Below are positions 5,149-12,296 of a DNA stretch of 13,857 nt, in pieces. Made by a program: the position numbers and the translations under genes. Below the pieces are notes generated by a model that was not told the origin of the DNA, ran no database searches, and saw only the letters and a list, made by a program, of their open reading frames with translations. Each line of letters opens with the position of its first letter. Positions within the stretch are counted from its first letter, which is position 1. The DNA is from Firmicutes bacterium UBA1440 (lineage in GTDB: Bacteria > Bacillota > Clostridia > Peptostreptococcales > Anaerovoracaceae): the NCBI GenBank assembly GCA_002329565.1, contig DCTM01000007.1, forward strand, positions 1,121 to 14,977, in the 5' to 3' direction.

Positions 5149-8064
5149 CTACACCTCCGTCAGATCAATGCCGGCGAGTGCACTTTCTTCGGCTAAATAC
5201 GATCTGATTACTTTCGCAACCGGCCTGCCTTCAAGGTCAACATTGATATCAAGATGCAGTTGTATCGGCTGACCGTTCCCATACTGCCCTAAAGCTGATG
5301 ACACCGCGTTAACGATCTGATCTCCGATTTGTGCTGTGCTTTCCGGCAGTGATACTCTTGTTGCACTATCCGCTGCGTAAGCGGCCTCAGCGAACGTCCT
5401 CTCAAGCTCTGCTTGCTTTTGCTCAGCCCCCAAGATCAAACCCTCAAAGTAATCTTCCGAGGCTTCCATCGCTTTTCGTGAGGGAGAGTGCATGTCCATA
5501 GCGTCTCGGTATGCAGCGTTCGCTCTCTCGGCAGCCTTCTTGTACGCCTTTTCCAGCTCTGGGATCATCGAGAGGACTTGATCTATATATCCTCGCATAG
5601 TATCAATTGCGGCTTCTTGGGCTGCAGCTTTATTATTTAATGCATTTACCGCACCCGAGGTCTTATCCGATAGCTCCTCCATCTTTTTATCAAAGTCAGT
5701 TGTCGCTTCGGCCATCGTGTGAGAGAGAGATTTTTTACCCTCGTCGACTCGCTTCATGCTCTTGATGATTTTGGATATTTCCTCATCAGTAGCAATTGAG
5801 AGTCCTGCTAATATTGCTGCGGATTCCGTTGAGCCATCCGACAAGCTTTTTACAAGCTCATCCACGCCCTCGACTTGTCTCTTTGATAATTTAGTGAGGT
5901 TGGTAGTATAGTTATCAAGCCATCTCATCTGGCTTTCTAGCGCTTTCTGGATCTCAGCAGCAGACTTTATAACAGAGTTGTCCATCTCTTCCCAAAGCCC
6001 GATTTGAGATGTTATGCTATCGTATGCAGCCTGATAAGCCTCGTTATATGCAGTCTGGAGAGCGTCGACTTCCGCCGTCAGATCAGCCACTATGGCCTGT
6101 GCCTTTTTCTCGGCGTCAGACAGACCGATCGTGGAGACTGCGGCGGCTCCGAGGATTTCGGAAAGTTCATCAATCGAAAGCCCGAATGTTTCGGCCGCCT
6201 CTTCTGCGGTTAGAAATCCGTTGTTCACGAGTCCGCGGAGAGCGTCTTCGGCAGCCGCTGTGTTTTCTTCCACTTCGGACATTTTCCCAGCAGTGTCGCC
6301 AAGTATTTTCCTGAGAGCTTCAACGCTCTCGCTTGCAAGTTTTAACTCGTCGACAGACTCTTGACCGGGCAGAAAAATAGTAGTGCTTTCTCCCTTGGCG
6401 GCCCTCTCTTGCACTTCCGCGAGGTACTCAAGCGCATTATTGAGTTTATTCTGCGCTTCTTCATATTCCGCCGTGGCCTCAGCTGCTTTTTTTCGCGCCT
6501 CCGCACCGAGATTCTCGCGCACAATTGATTCGAGCCGGTACTGATTATATTCTTGCTGGGACTTCGTTGCCCTTTCGAGCGCCCCAACCTGTTCATCAAA
6601 GGTTCCGTTTTCGATATCCAGTGCGGTTACCACTCCGCCAGACGCTTCGATCAGATCCTTTTTGGTCTTCTCAAGTTCGGCGTTCTTAGCAGCCGCGGAT
6701 TCTTTGCTCAGGTTCGTGTTTTGAAGCTCAATGCTCAGTTCTCGGTACTTCTCAATCAGATCAAGGACGCCAGACGTATCGGACATCTCTTGAGTCAAAC
6801 CTTCGATTCTTTCGGCTGCCGTCTTGCTGTCTCCGATTAGTCCGTACAGCGCTTCGCCAACAAAGGCTTTCATTCTTTGGCCGAGGCGGTCTATTGCATC
6901 GCCGGCAGCATCGAGAGCCTTCACGGCATCCTCGGACATAACTGCCCCGTTATTTTTCGCTTCGTCGGTAAGTCTTTTAAGCCCGTCCGCGCCCTCTTTT
7001 ATCAAAGGATTGAGATCCATTGCGGACTTTCCGAGCAGCTCCATCGCAAGAGCGTCGCGCTCGGTTTCGTTGCCGATCTCACCCAAGGCGCCGATGGCAT
7101 CGATAAATACGTCAGACGCCGACCGCAGAGATCCATCCGCGTCGGAGAAAGCCACTCCGAGCTTTTTGAAAGCTTCTGTTTGAGCTTCCGTGCCCTGCTG
7201 TGCTTCGCTCATCGATCTGGTAAGGCGTGCAACGGAGGATTGGATTGTTCCAAACGTCGCGCCCGGATCTGCGTATTTTAAGGCTTGCAGCTCCTCTACG
7301 TTTTGACCGGTTACGTCGGCCATTTCTTGGAGTTCTCCCGCCGTATCAAACGCCGCAGATGCAAGCTCTTTTATCTTCGATGTGACCCATGACAGAGCCT
7401 GAGTTGCTATATTAGCAAAAAAGCCACCGGCAAATATCTTCGCAAGCAGATTGCTCTCTTCAGCAGCATCCTTTACTTCCTTACCGTATTCGTCGATAGA
7501 CTTTGCGCACTTGTCCGTGGATTTTTGGGCTTCGTCCAGGTACCTATCGTTTTTCTGTATTTCATCGTTTAAACTATTTAAACGAATTTTCGCCGAGTTA
7601 AGTTGTTGCTGCCAGTTATTTACCCCTTTTGCGGCAGCAACTTCTCCAGCAGTTGCTTCTTCGAGCTCTTTCTGGAGCTTATTTAATTCCGCAACGAGCT
7701 TTTTCTGCTCATCGGTGGTATCATTTGTTGAGTTCTTTAATCCATTAAGGGCGGTTTCGGTTGCGGTTATTTTCGCTCTGATCGATTCTGCTCTTTCTGC
7801 ATAGGCTTGTTGCGCACCCTGCGCGTTTTTAAGAGCTGCTTCGAGCTCCTTTACCTTATCTGCCTGCTTGTCATAGACCTTTTGCAGAGCGTCACCTTTG
7901 GCAGTGAGGGCTTCCATGCTGTTTGCCTGACCCTTGAATTGTGATTCAACTAGCTTTAATTCTGAGTCAAGAGTTTTCAACTCAGAGTTGACTTGGGTTA
8001 TCTTCTGCTTGTACTCTTGTTCACCTTCGATAGCTAAACGTGTGGATATTGTTCTTACAGCCAT
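5149..8064 (-). CDS. Tail tape measure protein
   Basis: A 971-aa protein that sets tail length and travels through the tube ahead of DNA. At about 1.5 angstrom per residue the tail would be near 145 nm, an estimate from the general rule. Residues 1-200 are a long charged coiled coil with heptad-like Leu/Glu/Lys. Residues about 205-240 (LLAKIFAGGFFANIA onward) are hydrophobic and could be membrane active. The following region (FDTAGELQEMADVTGQNVEE, then ALGEIGNETERDALAMELLG) is the conserved tape measure domain. More coiled coil follows to about 850. HSPSRKAMEASEDYFEGLILG (about 859) is the usual C-terminal motif, then a beta tail LHLDINVDLEGRPVAKVI. No peptidase or lytic transglycosylase motif was seen. 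The start has GGGGGCGGAG and a TAATG junction. Confidence 0.93.
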   Translation of the reverse strand: MAVRTISTRLAIEGEQEYKQKITQVNSELKTLDSELKLVESQFKGQANSMEALTAKGDALQKVYDKQADKVKELEAALKNAQGAQQAYAERAESIRAKITATETALNGLKNSTNDTTDEQKKLVAELNKLQKELEEATAGEVAAAKGVNNWQQQLNSAKIRLNSLNDEIQKNDRYLDEAQKSTDKCAKSIDEYGKEVKDAAEESNLLAKIFAGGFFANIATQALSWVTSKIKELASAAFDTAGELQEMADVTGQNVEELQALKYADPGATFGTIQSSVARLTRSMSEAQQGTEAQTEAFKKLGVAFSDADGSLRSASDVFIDAIGALGEIGNETERDALAMELLGKSAMDLNPLIKEGADGLKRLTDEAKNNGAVMSEDAVKALDAAGDAIDRLGQRMKAFVGEALYGLIGDSKTAAERIEGLTQEMSDTSGVLDLIEKYRELSIELQNTNLSKESAAAKNAELEKTKKDLIEASGGVVTALDIENGTFDEQVGALERATKSQQEYNQYRLESIVRENLGAEARKKAAEATAEYEEAQNKLNNALEYLAEVQERAAKGESTTIFLPGQESVDELKLASESVEALRKILGDTAGKMSEVEENTAAAEDALRGLVNNGFLTAEEAAETFGLSIDELSEILGAAAVSTIGLSDAEKKAQAIVADLTAEVDALQTAYNEAYQAAYDSITSQIGLWEEMDNSVIKSAAEIQKALESQMRWLDNYTTNLTKLSKRQVEGVDELVKSLSDGSTESAAILAGLSIATDEEISKIIKSMKRVDEGKKSLSHTMAEATTDFDKKMEELSDKTSGAVNALNNKAAAQEAAIDTMRGYIDQVLSMIPELEKAYKKAAERANAAYRDAMDMHSPSRKAMEASEDYFEGLILGAEQKQAELERTFAEAAYAADSATRVSLPESTAQIGDQIVNAVSSALGQYGNGQPIQLHLDINVDLEGRPVAKVIRSYLAEESALAGIDLTEV

Positions 8065-8578
8065 TACTCCGCCCCCTTTCGTTTAATACATAGCTCATAC
8101 ATATCAAATACCTCTCCCGGCGGCATTAAAAGTGCCTCTTTCGGTTTAATCCCGACCACGGAAGCTATCCAGAGGTATTCAGCTTTCTTTATCCCTTTGT
8201 TGTTTTTTTTTCTAGCTCCTGCAGAACAAGATCAACCTCTTTTTCGTCGGGCTCGATTTCTCTTCCGTAACCCAAAATAATCGCCTTTGCTATGTCAATT
8301 TTGAGTGACTGAATATCTTTAGGGGTTACAATTGCTTTTATTGTCTCAGGATCCAGAAAAGCGCCTTTGTCGTACCCCATATATCTCCTAGCAAGCTCGC
8401 CTTGCTCAACGAGTAAAGAAACAGCCTTACTGAGATAGTCTAAAGCCTCTCTTGTATCAGGCTGAGTTAATTCCAGAATTGATTGATCACCACATAGTTC
8501 ATTTAGTGCATATCTGGCTTCACCAGTAAAAGCAAGGTAATATTTCTGCCCAGCGAGTGTAATTTCAATAGCTTTCAT
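8064..8578 (-). CDS. Tail assembly chaperone, -1 frameshift fusion (gpGT-like)
   Basis: The short chaperone frame is joined to a second frame by a programmed -1 slip on the nine-A run at 8203-8211. Reading the first frame to the second AAA codon (8206-8204) and slipping back one base continues into 46 further codons with no stop, ending TAA at 8066-8064, which shares its last base with the tape measure ATG (TAATG). The expected fusion is 171 aa. The added part contains AEYLWIASVVGIKPKEALLM followed by PPGEVFDMYELCIKRKG, matching the style of gpT-type extensions (a short helix, G-x-x-P-x-E, then a helix with a final Tyr and basic end). This second frame has no start of its own with a ribosome site. 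The exact slip position within the A run cannot be fixed from sequence. Confidence 0.85.
8189..8578 (-). CDS. Tail assembly chaperone, short form (gpG-like)
   Basis: A 129-aa protein starting at the ATG after ATATGGAGGCCTT. A longer frame open from 8800 is spurious because it would lie over the major tail gene. It begins MKAIEITLAGQKYYLAFTGEA, followed by a helical domain (YALNELCGDQSILELTQ, LDYLSKAVSLLVEQGELARR) and a C-terminal acidic helix DEKEVDLVLQELEKKTTKG. It lies between major tail protein and tape measure, the position of lambda gpG and equivalents, which bind the tape measure protein and recruit tail tube subunits. The last codons include the nine-A run used to make the extended form. 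The family is divergent in sequence, so the call combines fold pattern, position and the frameshift arrangement. Confidence 0.85.
   Translation of the reverse strand: MKAIEITLAGQKYYLAFTGEARYALNELCGDQSILELTQPDTREALDYLSKAVSLLVEQGELARRYMGYDKGAFLDPETIKAIVTPKDIQSLKIDIAKAIILGYGREIEPDEKEVDLVLQELEKKTTKG
8202..8220 (-). promoter_or_regulatory. Programmed frameshift signal: A9 slippery run with upstream SD-like AGGAG
   Basis: The message reads AGGAG (8220-8216), CTAG, nine A (8211-8203), then C. An A-AAA-AAA heptamer is within the run and an SD-like sequence four bases upstream is the kind of element that stimulates -1 slipping, as in bacterial dnaX. A weak stem (AAGCT/AGCTT, 8185-8162) lies downstream and might add to this, though it is farther away than usual. 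Confidence 0.8.
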
Positions 8579-8600
8579 AAGGCCTCCATATAAAAGGGAA

Positions 8601-8620
8601 AGGGCGAGTTTCCTCGCCCT
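8601..8620 (-). terminator. GC-rich hairpin after major tail gene: probable partial terminator or mRNA stabiliser
   Basis: On the minus strand the 8-bp perfect stem AGGGCGAG / CTCGCCCT closes a GAAA loop. The stem starts inside the TAG stop of the major tail gene and is followed by TTCCCTTTTATAT, then the ribosome site of the chaperone gene. The tail is T-rich but interrupted, so I infer an attenuator that lets some transcripts through, or a 3' end protecting the tail-tube message, rather than a complete stop. This is the only spacer of more than 15 bases in the gene series, once the frameshift is counted. Confidence 0.65.
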
Positions 8621-9395
8621 AGAATATAACTGCGATATTGTGAGCAGCTGCAACATCTGCGACCGTGTATTTACCTGCTGAGATAGATGTCTTGGACTCC
8701 ACGCCATTGTCGTACAAGGCGGTTGGGGTTCCGGAAACCTGGAGTACGAAGTCTTCTCCGGCTGCAACCATTGTTGTGCCGATCGGAGTAGCGCTCTCAC
8801 CTACGCCTGCACCCTGAACCTGTACATTCACAGGATACCATGTCGCAACATTGAGCTTATTCTGGATGTAAGCCTTTGCGGCAGACTCTGCGGAAAACTC
8901 CTTGACATATCTCCACTTGCCGTATTCAGGCTTGTATACAGTGAAGGTAACAGCGGTCGTTTCAAGAGTGAATGAATTTCCTTTTGTTTGAGACGTTTCA
9001 TCACCCATCTTCGCTTTTACTTTGGGGTAGTAAAATGCGCGATATTTCTTCACTCCATTGACCATCAATACCTGATAGTAGCCAATACCACCAAACGGAG
9101 GTGTATCACTATCGCCATTTCCGAGTTCGTCATCGACGATATCAGCACCGTAAATCGTCCCCATCTGTGCGATTGTGAGATTATCTGTTTCTGTAGTTAT
9201 TGTACCGCTGGAAAATTCCGAAACGTCTTCTGCAAGCACGTTATCAGCGTAAAGTTGCCCCTCGGCGTACTGTATAGATAGATCTGCCCTGACTGCTTTC
9301 CCCAGTGCAAAGCCAGAACCGTATGTAGGCAACTCAGATGCGGACTCAGTTACTACCGGAGCCCAGCAAGGATACGCAAGTCCGATTTTTGCCAT
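8619..9395 (-). CDS. Major tail tube protein (phi13-type)
   Basis: A 258-aa protein that polymerises into the tail tube. Residues 1-170 show the tube fold of the phi13-type major tail proteins: an N-terminal IGLAYPCWAPV strand, GKAVRADLSIQYAEGQLYADN, a DNVLAEDVSEFSSGTIT strand pair, GIGYYQVLMVNGVKKYRAFYYPKVK, and FTLETTAVTFTVY. Residues about 185-258 form an appended domain ending KYTVADVAAAHNIAVIF, resembling the strand ends of bacterial Ig-like/InlB-type repeats, as often decorate tail tubes. A GGAGGT ribosome site precedes the ATG. The stop codon is part of a strong hairpin that separates it from the chaperone gene, consistent with this being the most abundantly expressed tail protein. Confidence 0.88.
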   Translation of the reverse strand: MAKIGLAYPCWAPVVTESASELPTYGSGFALGKAVRADLSIQYAEGQLYADNVLAEDVSEFSSGTITTETDNLTIAQMGTIYGADIVDDELGNGDSDTPPFGGIGYYQVLMVNGVKKYRAFYYPKVKAKMGDETSQTKGNSFTLETTAVTFTVYKPEYGKWRYVKEFSAESAAKAYIQNKLNVATWYPVNVQVQGAGVGESATPIGTTMVAAGEDFVLQVSGTPTALYDNGVESKTSISAGKYTVADVAAAHNIAVIF

Positions 9396-9409
9396 ATTAG
9401 TACCTCCAA

Positions 9410-9904
9410 TTAAAGATTTTTAGACTTCAGCCAGTTATCATAAACACCGAAGGCAGCTTGTTCGACTTCTGATCCGCAACTATCATTAGCCTTTTTCATC
9501 CACTGTGAAGCTTTTATCCCTTTCCGTGGAGCACCAAACTCATGGATAAACCCGACTTCGTTCGATGTTACGGTTTCGAGTTTGCCGCCTATGGTATATG
9601 TCCGACCATGTTTGCTGTTCTTATACACCTTAGTCTGTTCTCTGCTGTGATAGGTATGGTGATCTCCCGATGGGTAAACTAGTACATATTGCCGTCCTTT
9701 GCTGCGCTTCTTAAACGCTTTTATCGAGGACTCAAGCAATCCCGTTTTGTGTAGCCCGAGAGTTCTTATCGATTTCTTGTGTGCCGCTACCACAACCCTG
9801 CTCTCCGCATCCAGAATGCCCTCAATCACATCTTCCGGAATCTCGGCTATATCTGCCAGATCAAGCATTAACCCTTCGATGCCAGTAGTAGTATAGCTAG
9901 CCAT
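9410..9904 (-). CDS. HK97 gp10-like tail component / neck protein
   Basis: A 164-aa protein matching the HK97-gp10 family. It has an N-terminal helix region (EGLMLDLADIAEIPEDVIEG), a central basic segment beginning HKTGLLESSIKA and continuing to a YVLVYPSGDHHTYH strand, then NEVGFIHEFGAPRKGIKASQWMKKA and a C-terminal helix. The pattern G-x-L-x-x-S-I and the F-x-H-E-F-G-x-x-x-K-G-I-x-A-x-x-W-M motif are characteristic of this family, which acts at head-tail joining or tail completion. It overlaps the upstream gene by 8 bases and has a GGGGGT ribosome site in that gene's last codons. The major tail protein gene follows after 14 bases. Confidence 0.82.
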   Translation of the reverse strand: MASYTTTGIEGLMLDLADIAEIPEDVIEGILDAESRVVVAAHKKSIRTLGLHKTGLLESSIKAFKKRSKGRQYVLVYPSGDHHTYHSREQTKVYKNSKHGRTYTIGGKLETVTSNEVGFIHEFGAPRKGIKASQWMKKANDSCGSEVEQAAFGVYDNWLKSKNL

Positions 9905-10232
9905 TCCAGACCCCCATTAGATACTCACATTCAAATATCCAATGCTGTCCGTCAGAATCTGTGGCATCTGTTACCGTCGGCCAAGTAAACCCAGCGCCGA
10001 ATAGTAATTGCTTAATCTGCTCGCGGATTGATATGCTGTTCTTTCCGCTTGGGCATACATAATGGACCTGCATGCTGTAACGTTCATGTTGCGGTATGTC
10101 ATCGGCGAAGTCGTCACCCTGAGAATTGTAATTGAACGTAATGTACTCGTCCCCAGCTCCGGTGTATTCGTCAGGTTCAACTGGCAGGCTAACTGGAGAA
10201 AGAGTGTTAATAATTATTGAGTTTATGCTCAT
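9897..10232 (-). CDS. Probable tail terminator / tail completion protein
   Basis: A 111-aa protein starting at the ATG in a TAATG overlap, with GGAG in the last codons of the upstream gene as ribosome site. A longer reading from 10274 is rejected because it would lie over the previous gene. Features seen are a short N-terminal helix, a YITFNYNSQGDDFADD strand-turn, a YSMQVHYVCPSG strand, helix SISIREQIKQLLFGAGF, and a final HWIFECEYLMGVWNG strand. This pattern of a helix between Ile/Val-rich strands is that of tail terminator proteins (SPP1 gp17, lambda gpU and related small families), which cap the tail tube. In most siphoviruses the HK97 gp10-like gene comes first and the terminator second; here the order appears reversed. 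The call rests on pattern and position only. Confidence 0.6.
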   Translation of the reverse strand: MSINSIIINTLSPVSLPVEPDEYTGAGDEYITFNYNSQGDDFADDIPQHERYSMQVHYVCPSGKNSISIREQIKQLLFGAGFTWPTVTDATDSDGQHWIFECEYLMGVWNG

Positions 10233-10576
10233 TACTTCGCCTCCGTTCTCATCTGAACCTTGATTTCCATCCACCTGTGACGGTCTTCAACATCGTCAAT
10301 GCTGATAACCTCATACGGGTCTGAATCTGACCCCTTATAAACGATTAGCTTCTGATTGATCAGCGGAGAGTATCGCACGGTAATGGTGGCTGGCTCTCTT
10401 AACTGTTGCTGCATAGCCGTGAACACTTCGGAGCCGTGGGCGTTTACCCATTTGCAACACACTTTTAGGACGTCAACCTCTGTTTCTGTAGGATATCCGT
10501 CTGCATCTCTTATGCGGTCAATACGGACAAACCTGACCGGCGTTCTGAGTTCTCCTGCATTTGCATATTTAGCCAT
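10232..10576 (-). CDS. Head closure / head-tail joining protein (SPP1 gp16 / HK97 gp7-like)
   Basis: A 114-aa beta-rich protein. The order ELRTPVRFVR, DADGYPTETEVDV, KWVNAHGSEVFTAMQQQ, ATITVRYSP, LIVYKGSDSDPYEVISIDDVEDRHRWMEI is the classic layout of the phage head-tail joining family, which stoppers the connector after DNA packaging. The ATG at 10576 is preferred. In-frame GTG codons at 10585 and 10582 would add three residues, and neither start has a strong ribosome site, so coupling with the upstream connector gene (8-base overlap) probably matters. The gene ends TAA at 10234-10232, sharing its last base with the next ATG. Confidence 0.85.
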   Translation of the reverse strand: MAKYANAGELRTPVRFVRIDRIRDADGYPTETEVDVLKVCCKWVNAHGSEVFTAMQQQLREPATITVRYSPLINQKLIVYKGSDSDPYEVISIDDVEDRHRWMEIKVQMRTEAK

Positions 10577-10850
10577 CCTCACCACCGTACCTTAACTCGA
10601 GCACATAACTGTCAATCATGCGCTGGGCATTCGCCGCATCCGCAGGATTCTGGAATGCCATGCCCCGGTTGTCGTAGTACATCGCTGCAAGCGCCATAAT
10701 GAACAGATCATATTGTGCATTGTTGGCATAGTCGGGGATACCCGCCGCACGCGCTTTTGATCGCGCGGCGGCAAGGTATCCAACAAGGATTTCAGATGAG
10801 TCAGATGGCAGCCCGAGATATGCTTTAAAGTCATGCTCTGTTACTGCCAT
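10569..10850 (-). CDS. Head-tail connector protein (HK97 gp6 / SPP1 gp15-like)
   Basis: A 93-aa, mainly helical protein. It begins with TEHDFKAYLGLPSD, has a central helix with MALAAMYYDNRG, and ends in helix MIDSYVLELRYGGEDG. The N-terminal acidic loop, the short-helix bundle and the C-terminal QLRY-like motif (here ELRY) are the signature of the phage connector family that forms a ring under the portal. Size and position, first gene after the major capsid gene, match the family. The ribosome site AAGGAGG sits 7 bases before the ATG, in a 15-base gap after the capsid stop. Its stop overlaps the next gene by 8 bases, so translation is probably coupled. Confidence 0.85.
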   Translation of the reverse strand: MAVTEHDFKAYLGLPSDSSEILVGYLAAARSKARAAGIPDYANNAQYDLFIMALAAMYYDNRGMAFQNPADAANAQRMIDSYVLELRYGGEDG

Positions 10851-10865
10851 GAATAGCCTCCTTTT

Positions 10866-12296
10866 TTACGCACCAGGTATAGTAATGGCGTTGGTGTAAA
10901 CGCTGGTGTTGTCGTAAGTGATCTTGCAACGGAAGGAGATACCTGCGTCAGCTCCGTCGTCATCTACAGTTAATGTGGCCGCATTGTAGCCAGTGTAAGC
11001 GTTGGTCAGATCAGTCCAAGTGCCAGCTACAAGTTTCTGCCACAGGTAGGCGATACCGGAGGTAGGCTTGTTATCGTCATCGGTGTTAAAGATCGCTGCG
11101 GCTGTGATGGCGTCAAGAGACTTTGTCGCGATACCGCCGATGACACCAATCGCAACAATAGCAAGGCGGAAGGCACTCTTAAGCTTGATCTGATGGTCTC
11201 CCCATGCGGTCAGGACGTACTTAAAGAGACCGGTGTCGACGTCCTTATCGGAATCAAGAACAGCCGTCGGTTCGTAGTTCTGCTTCGCGTAGCGGAAATC
11301 GCCAACAATCGGGATAGTAGCCTTGTCATTGAAAATGACCGGAACACCAATGACATCCTGCGGTTTCGCAGTGAACAGCTCGTTATTAGCGCCGTTCAGG
11401 GTCTGCAAGTAGCTGTACCAATCAGCAGCCCGCATGACAACCTTAGCGTTAGCACGGAACATATCATCAAGATCGCCGAGAGCCTTCATGATGGCATCAA
11501 CAACCGAGGTGCCGGTGACTCCCTTGATGCCGACCATGTAGAACGACATGTGCTTGTGATCATCGTCTGCAGACTTGGCAAACGCGCGGAGTTTTTCCTT
11601 GCGAGCCAGAGCAGAGCGGAGGCCGCCCTCAATCTTAGAGACAAGCTGTGCGTCAGCTCCATAAACAACAGTGTCGGCAACTTCGATCTTTACCTTGGTC
11701 TTGTAGCGTCCGTAAGTAACGAGTTCGGTCGAAGTTGCAATCTCCTTGGCTGTCTCAGCGTCAGCTACATCCTCAAGCAGATCCTCATCGTCGATAGAGA
11801 ACAGGAGGCGAGGCTCTTCAAGTCCTGCAACCTGCGAGGTTTCCTCAACCTGACGGAGTGAGTTCTCTTCAAACGGCTCTGTTATGATCTCGTTGGAGAG
11901 GTTTGTCGGCAGAAGATTTGAGCCACTACCGAGATCTGCTGATCCGGCAGGGATAGCTCCGAGAGCGGAATATGTTTTCCTTGCCGCTTCTTTGTCACCA
12001 AATGCAACAGCACGGTAGAAAGCGGCCTTATTCTTTGTAAGAACCTCTTTCTCCGTAACACCAGAGCTTCCAGAGCCCTGAAGCGCAAGAGCGTCACGCT
12101 GGGCTTTCTCCATATCGTCGTGCTGCTTCTGAAGAAGGTCACGTCTTGCGGCCAACTCATCTCTGTGAGTAGTTTTTGCTTTGATCTCATCCATAGGGAC
12201 ATTGGGGTCAGCAGCTTTTTCAGCGATCCAATCAGCATCAGCCTTGATCGCCGCATTCAGGGTTGCGATTTTTTCTTTGAGTTCAAACAGTGTCAT
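10866..12296 (-). CDS. Major capsid protein, HK97 fold, with N-terminal delta domain and C-terminal Ig-like domain
   Basis: A 476-aa protein that forms the icosahedral shell. Residues 1-75 are a charged coiled coil (FELKEKIATLNAAIKAD onward), typical of the scaffolding delta domain removed by the prohead protease. A flexible linker rich in Gly and Ser follows near 73-80 and 115-127. The HK97 core runs from about 128 to 385, with the usual features: the N-arm phrase LLPTNLSNEIITE, an E-loop region, the VVMRAADWYSYLQTL helix, a VIGVPVIFND segment and a final DHQIKLKSAFRLAIV strand. Residues about 388-476 form an extra domain with Trp419, Trp427, a TLTVDDDGADAG turn and FRCKIT around Cys457, which fits an Ig-like fold as displayed on many phage capsids. 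The ATG at 12296 has a GGAGGT ribosome site inside the end of the protease gene. Confidence 0.92.
   Translation of the reverse strand: MTLFELKEKIATLNAAIKADADWIAEKAADPNVPMDEIKAKTTHRDELAARRDLLQKQHDDMEKAQRDALALQGSGSSGVTEKEVLTKNKAAFYRAVAFGDKEAARKTYSALGAIPAGSADLGSGSNLLPTNLSNEIITEPFEENSLRQVEETSQVAGLEEPRLLFSIDDEDLLEDVADAETAKEIATSTELVTYGRYKTKVKIEVADTVVYGADAQLVSKIEGGLRSALARKEKLRAFAKSADDDHKHMSFYMVGIKGVTGTSVVDAIMKALGDLDDMFRANAKVVMRAADWYSYLQTLNGANNELFTAKPQDVIGVPVIFNDKATIPIVGDFRYAKQNYEPTAVLDSDKDVDTGLFKYVLTAWGDHQIKLKSAFRLAIVAIGVIGGIATKSLDAITAAAIFNTDDDNKPTSGIAYLWQKLVAGTWTDLTNAYTGYNAATLTVDDDGADAGISFRCKITYDNTSVYTNAITIPGA

Noticed and set aside
5149..8064. Muralytic domain in the tape measure protein
   Set aside because: No lytic transglycosylase, NlpC/P60 or M23 motif was found by reading; the protein is coiled coil apart from one hydrophobic stretch.
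8203..8211. T9 run on the plus strand as a terminator
   Set aside because: There is no plus-strand gene ending there and no stable stem beside it; it is the coding-strand complement of the slippery A run.
8579..8800. Upstream extension of the tail chaperone frame
   Set aside because: It would lie inside the major tail gene and hairpin; the ATG at 8578 has a clear GGAGG site.
10866..11135. Capsid C-terminal domain as a cohesin partner for the tail dockerin
   Set aside because: At about 90 residues it is much shorter than a cohesin and shows an Ig-like pattern instead.
11193..11861. Long plus-strand open frame (222 codons) opposite the capsid gene
   Set aside because: It is fully antisense to a clearly recognised capsid protein, has no family-like sequence and no ribosome site of note.
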